Positions 17,001 through 25,145 of a stretch of DNA of 64,000 bases are shown one piece after another. The stretch is from the NCBI GenBank assembly GCA_035505655.1, contig DATJQP010000133.1, forward strand, positions 7,310-71,309. The letters are read 5' to 3'. Origin of the DNA: JAGVPT01 sp035505655. Its GTDB lineage: Bacteria > Bacteroidota > Ignavibacteria > UBA10030 > UBA8401. Numbering within the stretch: the stretch's first letter is position 1; the number at the start of each line of letters is the position of its first letter. The position numbers were made by a program, and so were the translations under genes. The notes under the pieces are model-generated. The model was not told the origin of the DNA, did not search any database, and was given only the letters and a program-made list of their open reading frames with translations.

Positions 17001-17813
17001 GGCGGCGTATCCGGTGTAGCGGATCGCCACCGGATTGACGTACGTAAACCTTCCCCGCAGATCCGTCTGATACAGGATGTCGTTTGCCGATTCGACAAGA
17101 TGACGGTACTTTCCTTCGCTCTCCATCCTCGCCTCCTCATGGAGGCGCCGGAGACTGTTCTCCCTCCGGACGAGAAGAAGCGCTACTCCGAAAAGAGCGA
17201 TGCTCAGAAATCCGCCGCTGAAGAAGGCCGCGACCGTGTACCGGGATCGGTCACTCATCTCCTTCTGGAGAGATCCAAGAAGAAACCTCTCCTCCGATTC
17301 GCTACGCTCCAGCGGCTCTTCGATCGCCACCCTCAACCGTTCCGTCGCTCCAGCGGACGCTTTCTTCGCGGCCGTCATGCCGGACTCTCCGGTCCGGGCT
17401 CGAAGCGCAGCGTTCATCGTCGCCGGAAGCTCTTCGACCATCACCGCAACGGAATCGACCCGCCCCCGGAGCGCCCCGCGCTCCGCCGTCAGCGCCTTTA
17501 ACTCGTTCAGCCTTACGGAGAGAGATTCGCAGTTCGCCACGAAATCGGCGAGATGCGCGCTGTCGGGTGAAAGGAGATAGCCTTTGAATTCAGACTCCGA
17601 CATCGCCAGACGATAGAGCGAAGCTTTGATCTTCTCAAGAACCAGCTGGCTCCTTCCCGCCCGGTCCGACTGCTCCAGAAAATCGCGGGCATTGACCACG
17701 ACGATTGATCCCACAATCAGGAGAACGGCTCCCGCGAGGATGAAGAGTGCCGCTAGTTTGAGTCTGAAACTGAAGACGGTGCGAGACCGAGGTTCCACGA
17801 TCGTTCCCTTCAT
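14004..17813 (-). CDS. Hybrid sensor histidine kinase (sensor, three PAS, HisKA, HATPase, two REC, HPt)
   Basis: A 1269-residue multidomain kinase. Two membrane helices (about 18-38 and 190-215) flank a helical periplasmic sensor of CHASE3-like character. Three PAS domains follow (about 235-355, 360-480, 485-605), then HisKA with His631 in SHEIRTPMNG and an HATPase with DTGIGIPEAKRDRLF and GTGLGLAIS. Receiver 1 has phospho-acceptor Asp921 and receiver 2 Asp1064. The HPt domain has His1207 in AHTLRGG. All relay residues are present, so a full four-step phosphorelay can run within one chain. The start codon follows the stop of the GT2 gene by one base (TAATATG), a sign of coupling. The obvious end receiver is the single-domain regulator at 20581-20961. 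Confidence 0.93.
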   Translation of the reverse strand: MKGTIVEPRSRTVFSFRLKLAALFILAGAVLLIVGSIVVVNARDFLEQSDRAGRSQLVLEKIKASLYRLAMSESEFKGYLLSPDSAHLADFVANCESLSVRLNELKALTAERGALRGRVDSVAVMVEELPATMNAALRARTGESGMTAAKKASAGATERLRVAIEEPLERSESEERFLLGSLQKEMSDRSRYTVAAFFSGGFLSIALFGVALLLVRRENSLRRLHEEARMESEGKYRHLVESANDILYQTDLRGRFTYVNPVAIRYTGYAAEEVIGKLYLDLIVDGYKNPARRFYLHQATTDTPTTYYEFPILTKTGEKRWLGQNVQLLKEAGTLIGFQAVARDITDRKKSEAELRESQRRLQVVIDTVSDGVTFSDEEGRFTVFNRRMRALTGYTMEEANGAKDFSRLLYPDPVDHQRALDGVKEVQERGSVFDLETTIRAKDGRRLVLSVSTSLVHFQDRTMFLSTYRDITDRRRAEKSLEESEARFRELYDGAPVGYHEIDRDGRITSVNRTELAMLGFNAEEMLGHFVWEFVKDPQESEARVRTKLATRSGDVSSGERTYLRKDGKEVPVLIDERLQRDAEGRVRSIRTTLQDISQRKAAESALREAKEAAEAATKAKSEFLAAMSHEIRTPMNGVIGMTDLLLNTELSDEQREFAETIRTSGESLLTVINDILDFSKIESGRIELDQHPFELVSCIEEVFHLMSPKALEKNLDLLYLIDPKVPPYVVGDVLRLRQIIFNLVGNAVKFTSSGDVYVSVGLNKSEDGKIELEFSVKDTGIGIPEAKRDRLFKAFSQVDSSTTRRFGGTGLGLAISSRLVELMGGRIWVESTEGKGSNFHFTAVMTASPVSTAPKVFLKGNIPELRQKRVLIVDDNPTNLHILTLQCSQWEMIPRSTTSPAEALSWVRKGDPFDLAILDMLMPGMDGAALGKEIRALRPGTSLPIILLTSSGKFGGEGEQAEGIFSAYVSKPIRQSQLYEIIVGQLHSSSSVVPSRHAPQTFDRELAKRLPMKILVAEDNTINQKLTLRVLKQMGYEGEVAEDGRQVLTALETSRYDLIFMDVHMPELDGLDTTRYIVAHYAPQDRPVIVAMTADAMVGDREKCLEAGMDDYLSKPISIETMQQTLERWGKNTARKTVSSKPTASPEALQDETILRRMKELGAETDPAFAMTLIDTFLDDALERIARITEALKQGKADKVYFDAHTLRGGCLSLGALNLAAILHTMEESAMEGRLEGLEKILREVNSEFEKTRELLLALRRKGESHG

Positions 17814-17814
17814 A

Positions 17815-19239
17815 TTATGCCGCGAACCCCTTTCGCTGCATGGAGCCCCAAGCGGTGACTCCTTTCATGTAATCCCACACGGCACGAATCCGCCAGTAGA
17901 CTGTCAACTGCCGATATCCGAAATTCTCGATGACTGCATGGACCATCAGGCGAAAGAGGTCCGCGGGGCGAGGGTATCGATGGAATGAGACCTCTTCCAG
18001 GAGGACGGCTCCGACCGAAAAGAAAACTCCGTAGATGACGGCCACGGTGAAGAAGAGGAGGAGGATCTCGAGGTGCGCGATCCCCAGTAAGAAGGAGATA
18101 AAAACGACAAGGTACCCGGTCCCTTCGATGATCGGACCGAAGAGCTCGAAGAGGACGAAGTACGGTCCCGCAAGCGTACCGATCACCCCATAGCGGGCGT
18201 TGAACCACATCGATCGATGGATCAGGAGTGTGTCGAGGAGGCCACGGTGCCAGCGATTTCTCTGCTTCGCGAGAAGCGAGAGTGACTCGGGGACCTCAGT
18301 CCAGCAAACGGGATCGGGAACGAAGACAATCCTATACGGCACGTCATTCTGCCGCAAGTACCTGTGCATCCGGACGACAAGCTCCATATCCTCTCCTACG
18401 GTGTCGTGCTTGTATCCGCCGCAGGCAACGACGACGTCCCTCCGGAAGAGCCCAAAGGCGCCGGAGACGATGAGGAGCCCGTTCATCGCGCTCCAGCCCA
18501 TCCTCCCGGTAAGAAATGCGCGGAGGTACTCGGTGACCTGAAAAATGGCAACGTGCTTCTTCGGAAGACGGACCGTTTTGACCCTTCCCCGCTCGAACTC
18601 GCAGCCGTTGGCAACCCGGACGATGCCTCCCACCGCAACAACCTTTTCATCTTCGAGGAACGGTTTTGACGACTTCAGGAGAGCGTCGTCCTCGAGGATG
18701 GAATCCGCGTCGATCGTGCAGAAAAGCGGGTACCTGGAGACATTGATCGCCGCGTTGAGGGCGTCGGCCTTTCCGCCGTTCTCCTTGTCGACGACAATGA
18801 GGTTGGAAAAGGGCATCTCATCCGACACATAGATGGCCTTCACGGAGCTCGTCTCGATCGTGGGAAGGTAGGCCCGCGCGCTCTTTCGAAGATGGAAATT
18901 CTCGATGAGGGCTTCAAGGGTCGAATCGCTGCTGCCGTCGTTCACAACAACGATCTCCATCGTCGGATAATGGAGCTTGAGGAGGGAATTCACGTTCCCG
19001 ACGATCGTGGCGCTCTCATTGTATGCCGGGGTAAGCACCGAGATCGCCGGACTCGCCTCCGATTGAAGGATGACCCGGTAATCGGTGAAGAGGTTGCGCC
19101 GTTTGTACCTTACGACGGCCGCAAGCGATGAGGCAAGAAGCCCGAAGTAGACCAGGTTGATCGCAACAAAGTAGAAGATTACGAAGACCGAGTAGGCGTA
19201 AAAGAGCAAACCGAAAATGGAGAGGAGGAATTCAATCAT
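17815..19239 (-). CDS. Processive family 2 glycosyltransferase (PgaC/YaiP-like)
   Basis: A start at 19237-19239 (MIEFLLSIFG) is chosen because the longer frame overlaps the HEAT gene and lacks signal character. The 474-residue product has N-terminal membrane segments (about 3-45), a GT-A domain, and further helices at about 350-420. Synthase motifs are in order: D101 in VVNDGSSD, the D-x-D at 177-179 (TIDADS), the GED at 282-284 and QRNRW at 326-330. That D, DxD, GED, QxxRW set marks processive synthases such as poly-GlcNAc, cellulose or hyaluronan synthase. The sugar cannot be read from sequence. It is 13 bp after the HEAT gene and 1 bp before the kinase gene. Confidence 0.9.
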   Translation of the reverse strand: MIEFLLSIFGLLFYAYSVFVIFYFVAINLVYFGLLASSLAAVVRYKRRNLFTDYRVILQSEASPAISVLTPAYNESATIVGNVNSLLKLHYPTMEIVVVNDGSSDSTLEALIENFHLRKSARAYLPTIETSSVKAIYVSDEMPFSNLIVVDKENGGKADALNAAINVSRYPLFCTIDADSILEDDALLKSSKPFLEDEKVVAVGGIVRVANGCEFERGRVKTVRLPKKHVAIFQVTEYLRAFLTGRMGWSAMNGLLIVSGAFGLFRRDVVVACGGYKHDTVGEDMELVVRMHRYLRQNDVPYRIVFVPDPVCWTEVPESLSLLAKQRNRWHRGLLDTLLIHRSMWFNARYGVIGTLAGPYFVLFELFGPIIEGTGYLVVFISFLLGIAHLEILLLFFTVAVIYGVFFSVGAVLLEEVSFHRYPRPADLFRLMVHAVIENFGYRQLTVYWRIRAVWDYMKGVTAWGSMQRKGFAA

Positions 19240-19252
19240 GGGTTTCGAATCG

Positions 19253-20386
19253 CTATAATGAGAGAACCATTCCGTCCGGCTCGCTCTGGAATTGCAGCGC
19301 AATGCTTCTGCCGAGGTCATCCGCCGAGACCGAAAGTTCATGGAGCGTCTCCCTTCCCGCCTTGCCAAGCCGGGCGAGGGCTTCCGCCGCGGCAAGACGG
19401 ACGTTGACCGTATCATGGAGGAGGAGGTCGCGAAGGAACGGAACCGCGAGCGGTGTGTCGAACCTTCCGAGAGCTCCGGCCGCGCTGCGCCTTACCTCTT
19501 CATCCTCGTGCGAACAGTTCACCATGATCAGTGAGATACTCGAATCGTCGCCGAGAACTCCGAGGGCTTTGAGAGCGCGACATCGCAAGGGCGCTTCGGC
19601 ATATCTCGCAAAGATCATGAGAGGGGCGACGGCCCTCACATCCCCGAGAGATCCGAGCATCTCTGTGCAGAAGCTCCGGACCGTCGGCGCGTCGGATGCC
19701 AGCCCGTCGATAAGGTCCTGGACCGCCGGAAGTCCGATCTCCAGGATCGCCTTCGACAGGTGCAGCGACATCCAGGGAGAGATGAAACGGAGATGCTTGA
19801 GAATAGGACCCAGCGCATCGACGCCGGCAACATCGACGAGCGCCATCGCCGCCTCAACACGAACATCCTCATCCTTGTCATCAAGGAGTGTAATGAGCGG
19901 CTCGACGGCGACCTTTGGCCTCATGAACGAGAGTGCGCGGCAGGCCTTCACCCGCACCCACCAGTGCCGGCTCGAAAGGTTCCGGAGTTCTTCATCGACG
20001 AAGCCGAGGTCGGAGAAGACTCTTTCCAAAGCGCTCCGTGAATCCCCCAGAAGGTTTCGGGCGGAATCGATCATGATATCGAGCAGTGTCTCCCGCCTCA
20101 CACCTTTGCTGTAGCGTGAGGGCCGGGTAATCTCCTCCCTGAGGTTGACGAGAAGTCGCTCGCGCTCTCCGGTCGAAGCCGAAGCTTCCTCAAGATCCGC
20201 CTGAAGAAGGGCATTGAGCTTGTGCGCGTAGAAATCATGGAGACGCGAGCGCTGGTACTCCCGGCGCCGCTCGAGCGTTTTCCGGACCAGAAGCGTTATA
20301 CCGATGACCACAATCGCGACGATCGCCACCACGGTAACGGAAAGGACAAAAAGAATGGCAATCCTGTTCCCTTCAAGAGTGTTCAT
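19253..20386 (-). CDS. Membrane-anchored HEAT-repeat protein
   Basis: A 377-residue protein with one N-terminal membrane helix (11-33) followed by a basic stretch, then a cytoplasmic array of about six HEAT/PBS-type repeats (about 130-360). Repeat cores include WVRVKACRALSFM, DVRVEAAMALVDVAG, TVRSFCTEMLGSLGDV, EVRRSAAGALGRF and NVRLAAAEALARLGKAG. These form a curved scaffold for protein contacts. It is transcribed just before the polysaccharide synthase gene. It could tether or regulate the synthase at the membrane, which is an inference from position only. Confidence 0.85.
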   Translation of the reverse strand: MNTLEGNRIAILFVLSVTVVAIVAIVVIGITLLVRKTLERRREYQRSRLHDFYAHKLNALLQADLEEASASTGERERLLVNLREEITRPSRYSKGVRRETLLDIMIDSARNLLGDSRSALERVFSDLGFVDEELRNLSSRHWWVRVKACRALSFMRPKVAVEPLITLLDDKDEDVRVEAAMALVDVAGVDALGPILKHLRFISPWMSLHLSKAILEIGLPAVQDLIDGLASDAPTVRSFCTEMLGSLGDVRAVAPLMIFARYAEAPLRCRALKALGVLGDDSSISLIMVNCSHEDEEVRRSAAGALGRFDTPLAVPFLRDLLLHDTVNVRLAAAEALARLGKAGRETLHELSVSADDLGRSIALQFQSEPDGMVLSL

Positions 20387-20580
20387 TTCAGCGGTGCGTC
20401 CAGTTTCCTCTCAGGCAAAAAAGCTCTTCGGCGTTCGCGGCTTGCAAGGACGGGAGGCCGCGCGGGGCGGGACAATCCGACGCAACGATCTCCGCAGCCG
20501 ACAGCTATCTCTGCGGGGCTCAGCCATTTTTGATTTGAGTCCCTTTTTCGACCTGGTGATGAGGCGATGACGAAGATCTG

Positions 20581-20961
20581 CTACGATGGGGTTGATCGCG
20601 AAAGGACGTTCTTTACCCTCGCGACAAGTTCTGTCGGGCTAAAGGGTTTCTTGATATAGTCACTCGCACCGAGTGAGAATCCCTCGATGACCTCCTTCTC
20701 AAGCGACTTCGCCGTCAGAATGATGAGAGGGATGTCTTTAGTGATACCGTTCTTTTTCAGTTCTACGATGAGTTCCTTCCCCGACATTACCGGCATCATC
20801 AGGTCGACGATGATCAGATCGGGCCTGTCACGCTTGAGATGCTCCAGCGCCTCCGCCCCATTATTTACGACGACGACCTCAAAGCCGGCACTCTTCAGTT
20901 TGAATCGGACGAGACTCTGAAGCGTCTTGTCATCCTCGGCAACGAGAATTCTCTGTGCCAT
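20581..20961 (-). CDS. Single-domain response regulator (CheY-like receiver)
   Basis: A start at 20959-20961 (MAQRILVAEDD) gives 126 residues, exactly one receiver domain. The acidic pair is Asp10/Asp11, the phospho-acceptor Asp53 (IVDLMMP), the switch Thr83 and the conserved Lys104 or Lys105 (YIKKPF). There is no output domain. It heads the HEAT/GT2/hybrid-kinase block with a 194-bp gap. It is a natural terminal receiver for the HPt of that kinase and may act by protein contact, for example on the HEAT protein or synthase; that partner is inferred. Confidence 0.9.
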   Translation of the reverse strand: MAQRILVAEDDKTLQSLVRFKLKSAGFEVVVVNNGAEALEHLKRDRPDLIIVDLMMPVMSGKELIVELKKNGITKDIPLIILTAKSLEKEVIEGFSLGASDYIKKPFSPTELVARVKNVLSRSTPS

Positions 20962-21338
20962 GCGTTCCGTACCAGCGTGTCGTCTATTCCGTCCGCCGCA
21001 TCGATCGTCGCTAGTGCCGCTTCCAAAAAGTAACCTTGCGTTCTGAACTAGCTTCGTGCAGTTTGGAGCGGCACTGTGTTTGTTTGAATAAGAGATCAAT
21101 TAGTAGAATGGGCACTAGAATCTACCATTCTCCGGCGGGAATTGCAAGGAGCGTGGCACTAACTTCAAGCCGTCCAATCTCTTGTGGCGGAATGCCCCAC
21201 CGATAAGCGCAGTGCACCGCGCGAGCGGAGAGTGCCTCCATGATGTCGCCGGAACCGTCTGGGCCAGTTGAAGACGAGATTGATATTTTCGAAATTGGGG
21301 TGAGCAGAAACCTGGATTGATTCACCGAAGAAGGATCA
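20962..21338. other. Divergent intergenic region
   Basis: It separates the response regulator (minus) from the phosphodiesterase (plus). It holds an imperfect inverted repeat at 21013-21075 and a 7-bp AGAATGG/CCATTCT inverted repeat near 21112-21138. No convincing -35/-10 pair was found on either strand. Confidence 0.5.
21013..21075. repeat. Long imperfect inverted repeat upstream of the response regulator
   Basis: AGTGCCGCTTCCAAA (21013-21027) is mirrored by TTTGGAGCGGCACT (21062-21075), with one bulged base and a 34-bp centre. It sits about 52 bp before the regulator's start codon. It could be a paired operator or a leader stem; there is no T tract. Confidence 0.55.
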
Positions 21339-21989
21339 ATGAGAATAGTTGCCCTAAGCGACATCCACGGAGTATACGGAGAGATGGAACGAATAATCTC
21401 GTCCGAAGACGACTTGGATCTCGTCATCCTCGCCGGAGACATAACGACGAACGGGGACAAGCGTGAGTTGGCAAAGGGGCTGGATATCGTACGGAAACAG
21501 CGTGTCCCGTTCCTTGCCGTCTGCGGGAATATGGATCCTCCGGTACTCGAAGAGGTGCTGCTGGCGGAAAGAGTCTCGATCAACGGCCGGGGCGCCGTGG
21601 TGGGAGGGGTAGGATTCTTCGGCGTGTCTGCGGCACCGCATTCGTTTCTCCATACTCCAAACGAAATATCGGAAGAGGAGATTCGTCGATGCGCTGAGGC
21701 AGGTTGGAAGGAAGTCTCGACCGCCCGCCGGAAGATCTTTGTCCCCCATGCTCCTCCCGCCCGGACGAAGATCGACAAGACCTTTCTCGGCGCTCACGTA
21801 GGGAGCAGTGCAGTGCGGGAGTTCATCGAGGTATACCAGCCTGATGCCGTTCTCTGCGGCCACATCCACGAGGCTCGGGGAACAGATTCGATTGGAACGA
21901 CACAGGTCGTGAATTGCGGCGCAGCCGCGAAGGGCTATTACGCTGTGATCGAAGTCGGAGAGACGCTTACCATCACCCTCAAACCGTAG
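21339..21989 (+). CDS. Calcineurin-like metallophosphoesterase (YfcE-type)
   Basis: A 216-residue soluble enzyme with the five metallophosphoesterase blocks: SDIHG (Asp8, His10), AGDIT, CGNMD (Asn as the ligand), PHAPP and GHIHE. These build a two-metal centre that hydrolyses phosphodiesters or phosphomonoesters. Length and motif order fit small YfcE/MJ0936-type phosphodiesterases. An AAGGA ribosome site lies 4 bases before the ATG. It is a lone plus-strand gene between two minus-strand operons. Natural substrate unknown. Confidence 0.88.
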   Translation: MRIVALSDIHGVYGEMERIISSEDDLDLVILAGDITTNGDKRELAKGLDIVRKQRVPFLAVCGNMDPPVLEEVLLAERVSINGRGAVVGGVGFFGVSAAPHSFLHTPNEISEEEIRRCAEAGWKEVSTARRKIFVPHAPPARTKIDKTFLGAHVGSSAVREFIEVYQPDAVLCGHIHEARGTDSIGTTQVVNCGAAAKGYYAVIEVGETLTITLKP

Positions 21990-22042
21990 TCGGCCCTCCA
22001 TTGACCCTCATCTCCGCGCTTTCTGCCTTGCGGGGCAAGAAA

Positions 22043-23197
22043 TCAGAAGGACCATTTCGTCTGGATGTAAATCCCCTTCCCCAGCGCGCCGTACTGGGTG
22101 CCGCTGGCCCCGGAAAAAATGAGTCCAAGCACCATGACGTCGAGGTTGGTTGCCGCAGACCACGAGACGGAGGGAACAAGAGCGACGGACCGGTCTCCGG
22201 GATTATAGATCCCGAAGAGGGATCCTCTCACAAGAGAGGAGATGTCGTAGGCAAGCTCCTGATAGACCGACCATCGTGACGGGGAGAGGAGGCCGAGCCG
22301 CTGCGAGATCGGCAGGTAAACCGCCCCTCCTTTGTTGACTCCGAGACTGTTGTACAGAACCTCTGTGTGAACATAGAACGAGCTGGGAAAGGTGTAATCC
22401 CCTGAGAGAGCCGTCGATTCCATGAGTTTTCCGGTCGCCTCGCCGGTGAGGATATCTGGGCGCCGGGAGATGAGCATCTCGCCACGAAATCCTCCCCCCG
22501 CTATGTCTCCCGCCCATCCTCCGCCGACGTACGCAAGCCCGAACTTCTCTCCTCCCACCAAATGAAAGTCATAGTCCCACCGGTTGAGGGTCCAAAGTAT
22601 ACCGGTGATGCTCTCCGAGTACGTTGTACGGGGCTTGTACGCGACGGCGACTTTCGTCACGGCGCTCGTAAAGTACTGTACCTGCACGGCGTCGGCTGCC
22701 GGGCGTTCGGGATAATCAAAGTCGAGAATGGACAGCGGGTTGAACACGTCGATGACATTCCAGACAAGATTCGTCCCCCATGCTATGCGCTGGCGCCCGA
22801 CGGTGAAGAGCCAATCCTTCGGGGCCCAGTTCATCGAGAGGCGGTCGACTTCAGCGTAGCCGATCGAGGAATGTCCGGACCAGAGTGTGGCGTCGAGATC
22901 GCCATAGCCGAGCCTGTTCTTCAGTTGCTCCGCGAACTCGGGAGTCTTCTCGACCGTTTCCCCCGCGTAGCCGCGCACCCTGATTTCCATGATCCCTGTG
23001 AGCGATGTGGAAGGATACCATTTGCCGTTGAATCGGGCATGGATGAGATGATCGGTATTGTTCCCCGTCGGAGAGTCGAAGGTCGTGCTGAAAAGGTATT
23101 CGAGGTAACCGCCCAGGTCGGCGGATTGCGTTTGGGCATACGCCTCCGCCGCAAAGAGATACGGGAGGAGAAGCAGGGAGAGAGACCGCATGGTCAC
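22043..23197 (-). CDS. Outer-membrane beta-barrel protein (DUF1302/alginate-export-like)
   Basis: A 384-residue protein with a signal peptide (1-22, ending AYAQ). After it come about 14-16 amphipathic strands, a conserved-looking WNVIDVFNPLSILDFDYPER segment near 145-165 with the preceding GRQRIAWG, and a C-terminal phenylalanine (TKWSF), the usual barrel end. The GRQ-x-x-x-WG and D-x-F-N-P combination is typical of DUF1302/alginate-export-like barrels. Its ATG overlaps the stop of the ATPase gene (ATGA), so it is made with the transporter. It is probably the outer-membrane exit or receptor of this system. Confidence 0.8.
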   Translation of the reverse strand: MTMRSLSLLLLPYLFAAEAYAQTQSADLGGYLEYLFSTTFDSPTGNNTDHLIHARFNGKWYPSTSLTGIMEIRVRGYAGETVEKTPEFAEQLKNRLGYGDLDATLWSGHSSIGYAEVDRLSMNWAPKDWLFTVGRQRIAWGTNLVWNVIDVFNPLSILDFDYPERPAADAVQVQYFTSAVTKVAVAYKPRTTYSESITGILWTLNRWDYDFHLVGGEKFGLAYVGGGWAGDIAGGGFRGEMLISRRPDILTGEATGKLMESTALSGDYTFPSSFYVHTEVLYNSLGVNKGGAVYLPISQRLGLLSPSRWSVYQELAYDISSLVRGSLFGIYNPGDRSVALVPSVSWSAATNLDVMVLGLIFSGASGTQYGALGKGIYIQTKWSF

Positions 23198-23886
23198 CCC
23201 GGAGTATTGCTTCTGTCGGATTTGATTCTCCCGTCCTCGATGGTGATTACGCGATGCGCCCTCTGGATGACGCGTGCGTCGTGCGTTGCGAAGACAAAGG
23301 TCATCCCGTACGTGCGGTTGAGACGCTCCATGAGTTCGAGGAGAGAGAACGCGGATTGTGAGTCGAGGTTAGCCGTCGGTTCATCGGCCAAAACAAAGCT
23401 CGGATGCGATGCGAGAGCACGGGCTACTGCCACCCTCTGCTGCTGCCCTCCGGACAACTCCGAGGGGCGGCTGCCAAGCCGGTCCTTGAGCCCAACCGCC
23501 TCGAGGAGCTCAACGGAGCGCCTGTCTCGCCCGGCCTTGTCGACGTTTTGGAGGAGCATGATGAATTCCACATTTTCCTTGGCGGTGAGGACCGGAATGA
23601 GGTTGAAGGCCTGAAAAACGAATCCAATGTGACGGAGACGAAAGTCAACGAGGCGGCTGTCCGACATCCCCGAGATATCCACTCCTTCGATAACGATGCT
23701 GCCGCTCGTCGGCTGATCGAGTCCGCCGATGATGTTAAGGAGCGTTGTCTTTCCCGAACCGGAAGGTCCGACGATCGCCGTGAATTCGAGCTTATCGATC
23801 GACAGGTCGATCCCGTCGAGCGCGCGGACCGGAATGGTCGCCTCGTTGTAGGTCTTGGTAATGCCGGTAAGCCGGATGAGGGACAT
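23194..23886 (-). CDS. ABC transporter ATPase (LolD/MacB type)
   Basis: A 230-residue ATPase. Walker A is at 40-47 (GPSGSGKT), the Q-loop in FVFQAFN, the signature LSGGQQQRVA near 143, Walker B VLADEP near 167 and the switch His in FATHDA. The MacB/LolD subfamily is indicated by LADEPTANLDS and the overall length. It follows the second permease by 11 bp and overlaps the barrel gene by 4 bp. With the two FtsX-fold permeases it forms a mechanotransmission-type transporter that probably pulls lipids or lipoproteins from the inner membrane. Confidence 0.93.
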   Translation of the reverse strand: MSLIRLTGITKTYNEATIPVRALDGIDLSIDKLEFTAIVGPSGSGKTTLLNIIGGLDQPTSGSIVIEGVDISGMSDSRLVDFRLRHIGFVFQAFNLIPVLTAKENVEFIMLLQNVDKAGRDRRSVELLEAVGLKDRLGSRPSELSGGQQQRVAVARALASHPSFVLADEPTANLDSQSAFSLLELMERLNRTYGMTFVFATHDARVIQRAHRVITIEDGRIKSDRSNTPG

Positions 23887-23897
23887 GGACGAAACCT

Positions 23898-25127
23898 TCA
23901 GAGATACGTTCGAATGGCTGTGGCTGGATGGAGCTGGATTACTTTGATTGCCGGATAGATCGCCGCCAGGACCGCCGTCGCGACAATCATCAGGGCGAGG
24001 AGCGGATACGTGCTTGCCGGAATCGTGGGGACGAGGTAGGAGCTCATTCCGTAGTAGGCGAGCCCCGCGGAGAACATGCTGAGGTCGATGCCCGTCTTCT
24101 GGAGAAGCGCGATTGTTCCGCCCCCGAGGAGCATGCCGGCCACTCCTCCTGTCAGCGAGAGGAAGATCGTTTCCACCATCACCATGACGAACACCTGCCG
24201 CCGCTTCATCCCGACAGCCATGAGCATTCCAAATTCCCGGACCCGGTCGAGCACGGACATCAGCATCGTGTTCGTAATGCCGAAGAGGAGCGCGACGAGA
24301 ATGATTCCGAGGAAGATGTTCATGAAGATCGCGGTGCTCTCTGCCGTCACCTTCAGTTCCGGCGCCAGCTCCTGCCAGTTCATCACCTCCAGGGCTGGGA
24401 ACCGGGCGTGGATTTTTCCCTGCGTGGACGATACAAGGGTCTCGGAAGAAAGCCGAATGCCAATCTCATGGATCATCGGCCTTCCGAGAAGTCCAAAGAG
24501 ATCTCGCTGGTTCACATAGACCGTCGACTCGTCGTACATGGAAGAAGGGGTTTCAAAGAGACCGGCAATCCGGAACGCGCCGTAGATAAGAGTCCCGTCC
24601 GGTCCCTGGAACGTAAGAACAATTTTCGACCGGACCTTCACGGCAAGCTTTTCCGCAAGTTTCCTGCCAATGATGATGCCGTTGACCTGAGCAGTGTCGA
24701 GATACGCGCCCTGTACGACTTCCTTCTTCAACGCGGTTGCAGCTTGCTCATCGACGGGGACGATCCCTTCGATCCGCGCCCCTTGTGACGTCGTCGGGGA
24801 CGAGACGAGGCCGTCGACGATCGACCGGCTCGTCACTGCGGAAACACCCGGAAGCCGTCTCGCGTAGTCCGCCACCTCTGGTGCATCGTCGATCGTCATA
24901 AGCTCCGAGCGTTCGTCGCGGAATCCTTCGCGATGAATTTGGACGTGCGTCAGCTCCCGCTCGATTGCAGAGTTGACCATCTGTTCCGCCATTCCCTCCA
25001 TGATCCCCGCGGAGAAGATCCCACCCCAGAGGCCGAGGGCAATCGCCGCGACGACGATGGCACTTCTCCGCTTGCTTCTCCAGACGTTCTTCCAGGACAT
25101 TCGTACAATCATGGGCGCATGCTCCAA
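23898..25127 (-). CDS. FtsX/LolE-like ABC transporter permease
   Basis: A 409-residue permease. One helix near the N-terminus (about 22-40, after WKNVWRSKRRS) is followed by a periplasmic domain of about 230 residues and three C-terminal helices (about 270-400). This is the four-helix MacB/LolCE topology. The motif after the second helix, DRVREFGMLMAVGMKRRQV, is the conserved coupling-helix region of FtsX-fold permeases. It lies 18 bp after a second permease of the same type, giving a heterodimer. Confidence 0.9.
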   Translation of the reverse strand: MEHAPMIVRMSWKNVWRSKRRSAIVVAAIALGLWGGIFSAGIMEGMAEQMVNSAIERELTHVQIHREGFRDERSELMTIDDAPEVADYARRLPGVSAVTSRSIVDGLVSSPTTSQGARIEGIVPVDEQAATALKKEVVQGAYLDTAQVNGIIIGRKLAEKLAVKVRSKIVLTFQGPDGTLIYGAFRIAGLFETPSSMYDESTVYVNQRDLFGLLGRPMIHEIGIRLSSETLVSSTQGKIHARFPALEVMNWQELAPELKVTAESTAIFMNIFLGIILVALLFGITNTMLMSVLDRVREFGMLMAVGMKRRQVFVMVMVETIFLSLTGGVAGMLLGGGTIALLQKTGIDLSMFSAGLAYYGMSSYLVPTIPASTYPLLALMIVATAVLAAIYPAIKVIQLHPATAIRTYL

Positions 25128-25145
25128 ATGGTCAACGACCCTCTC

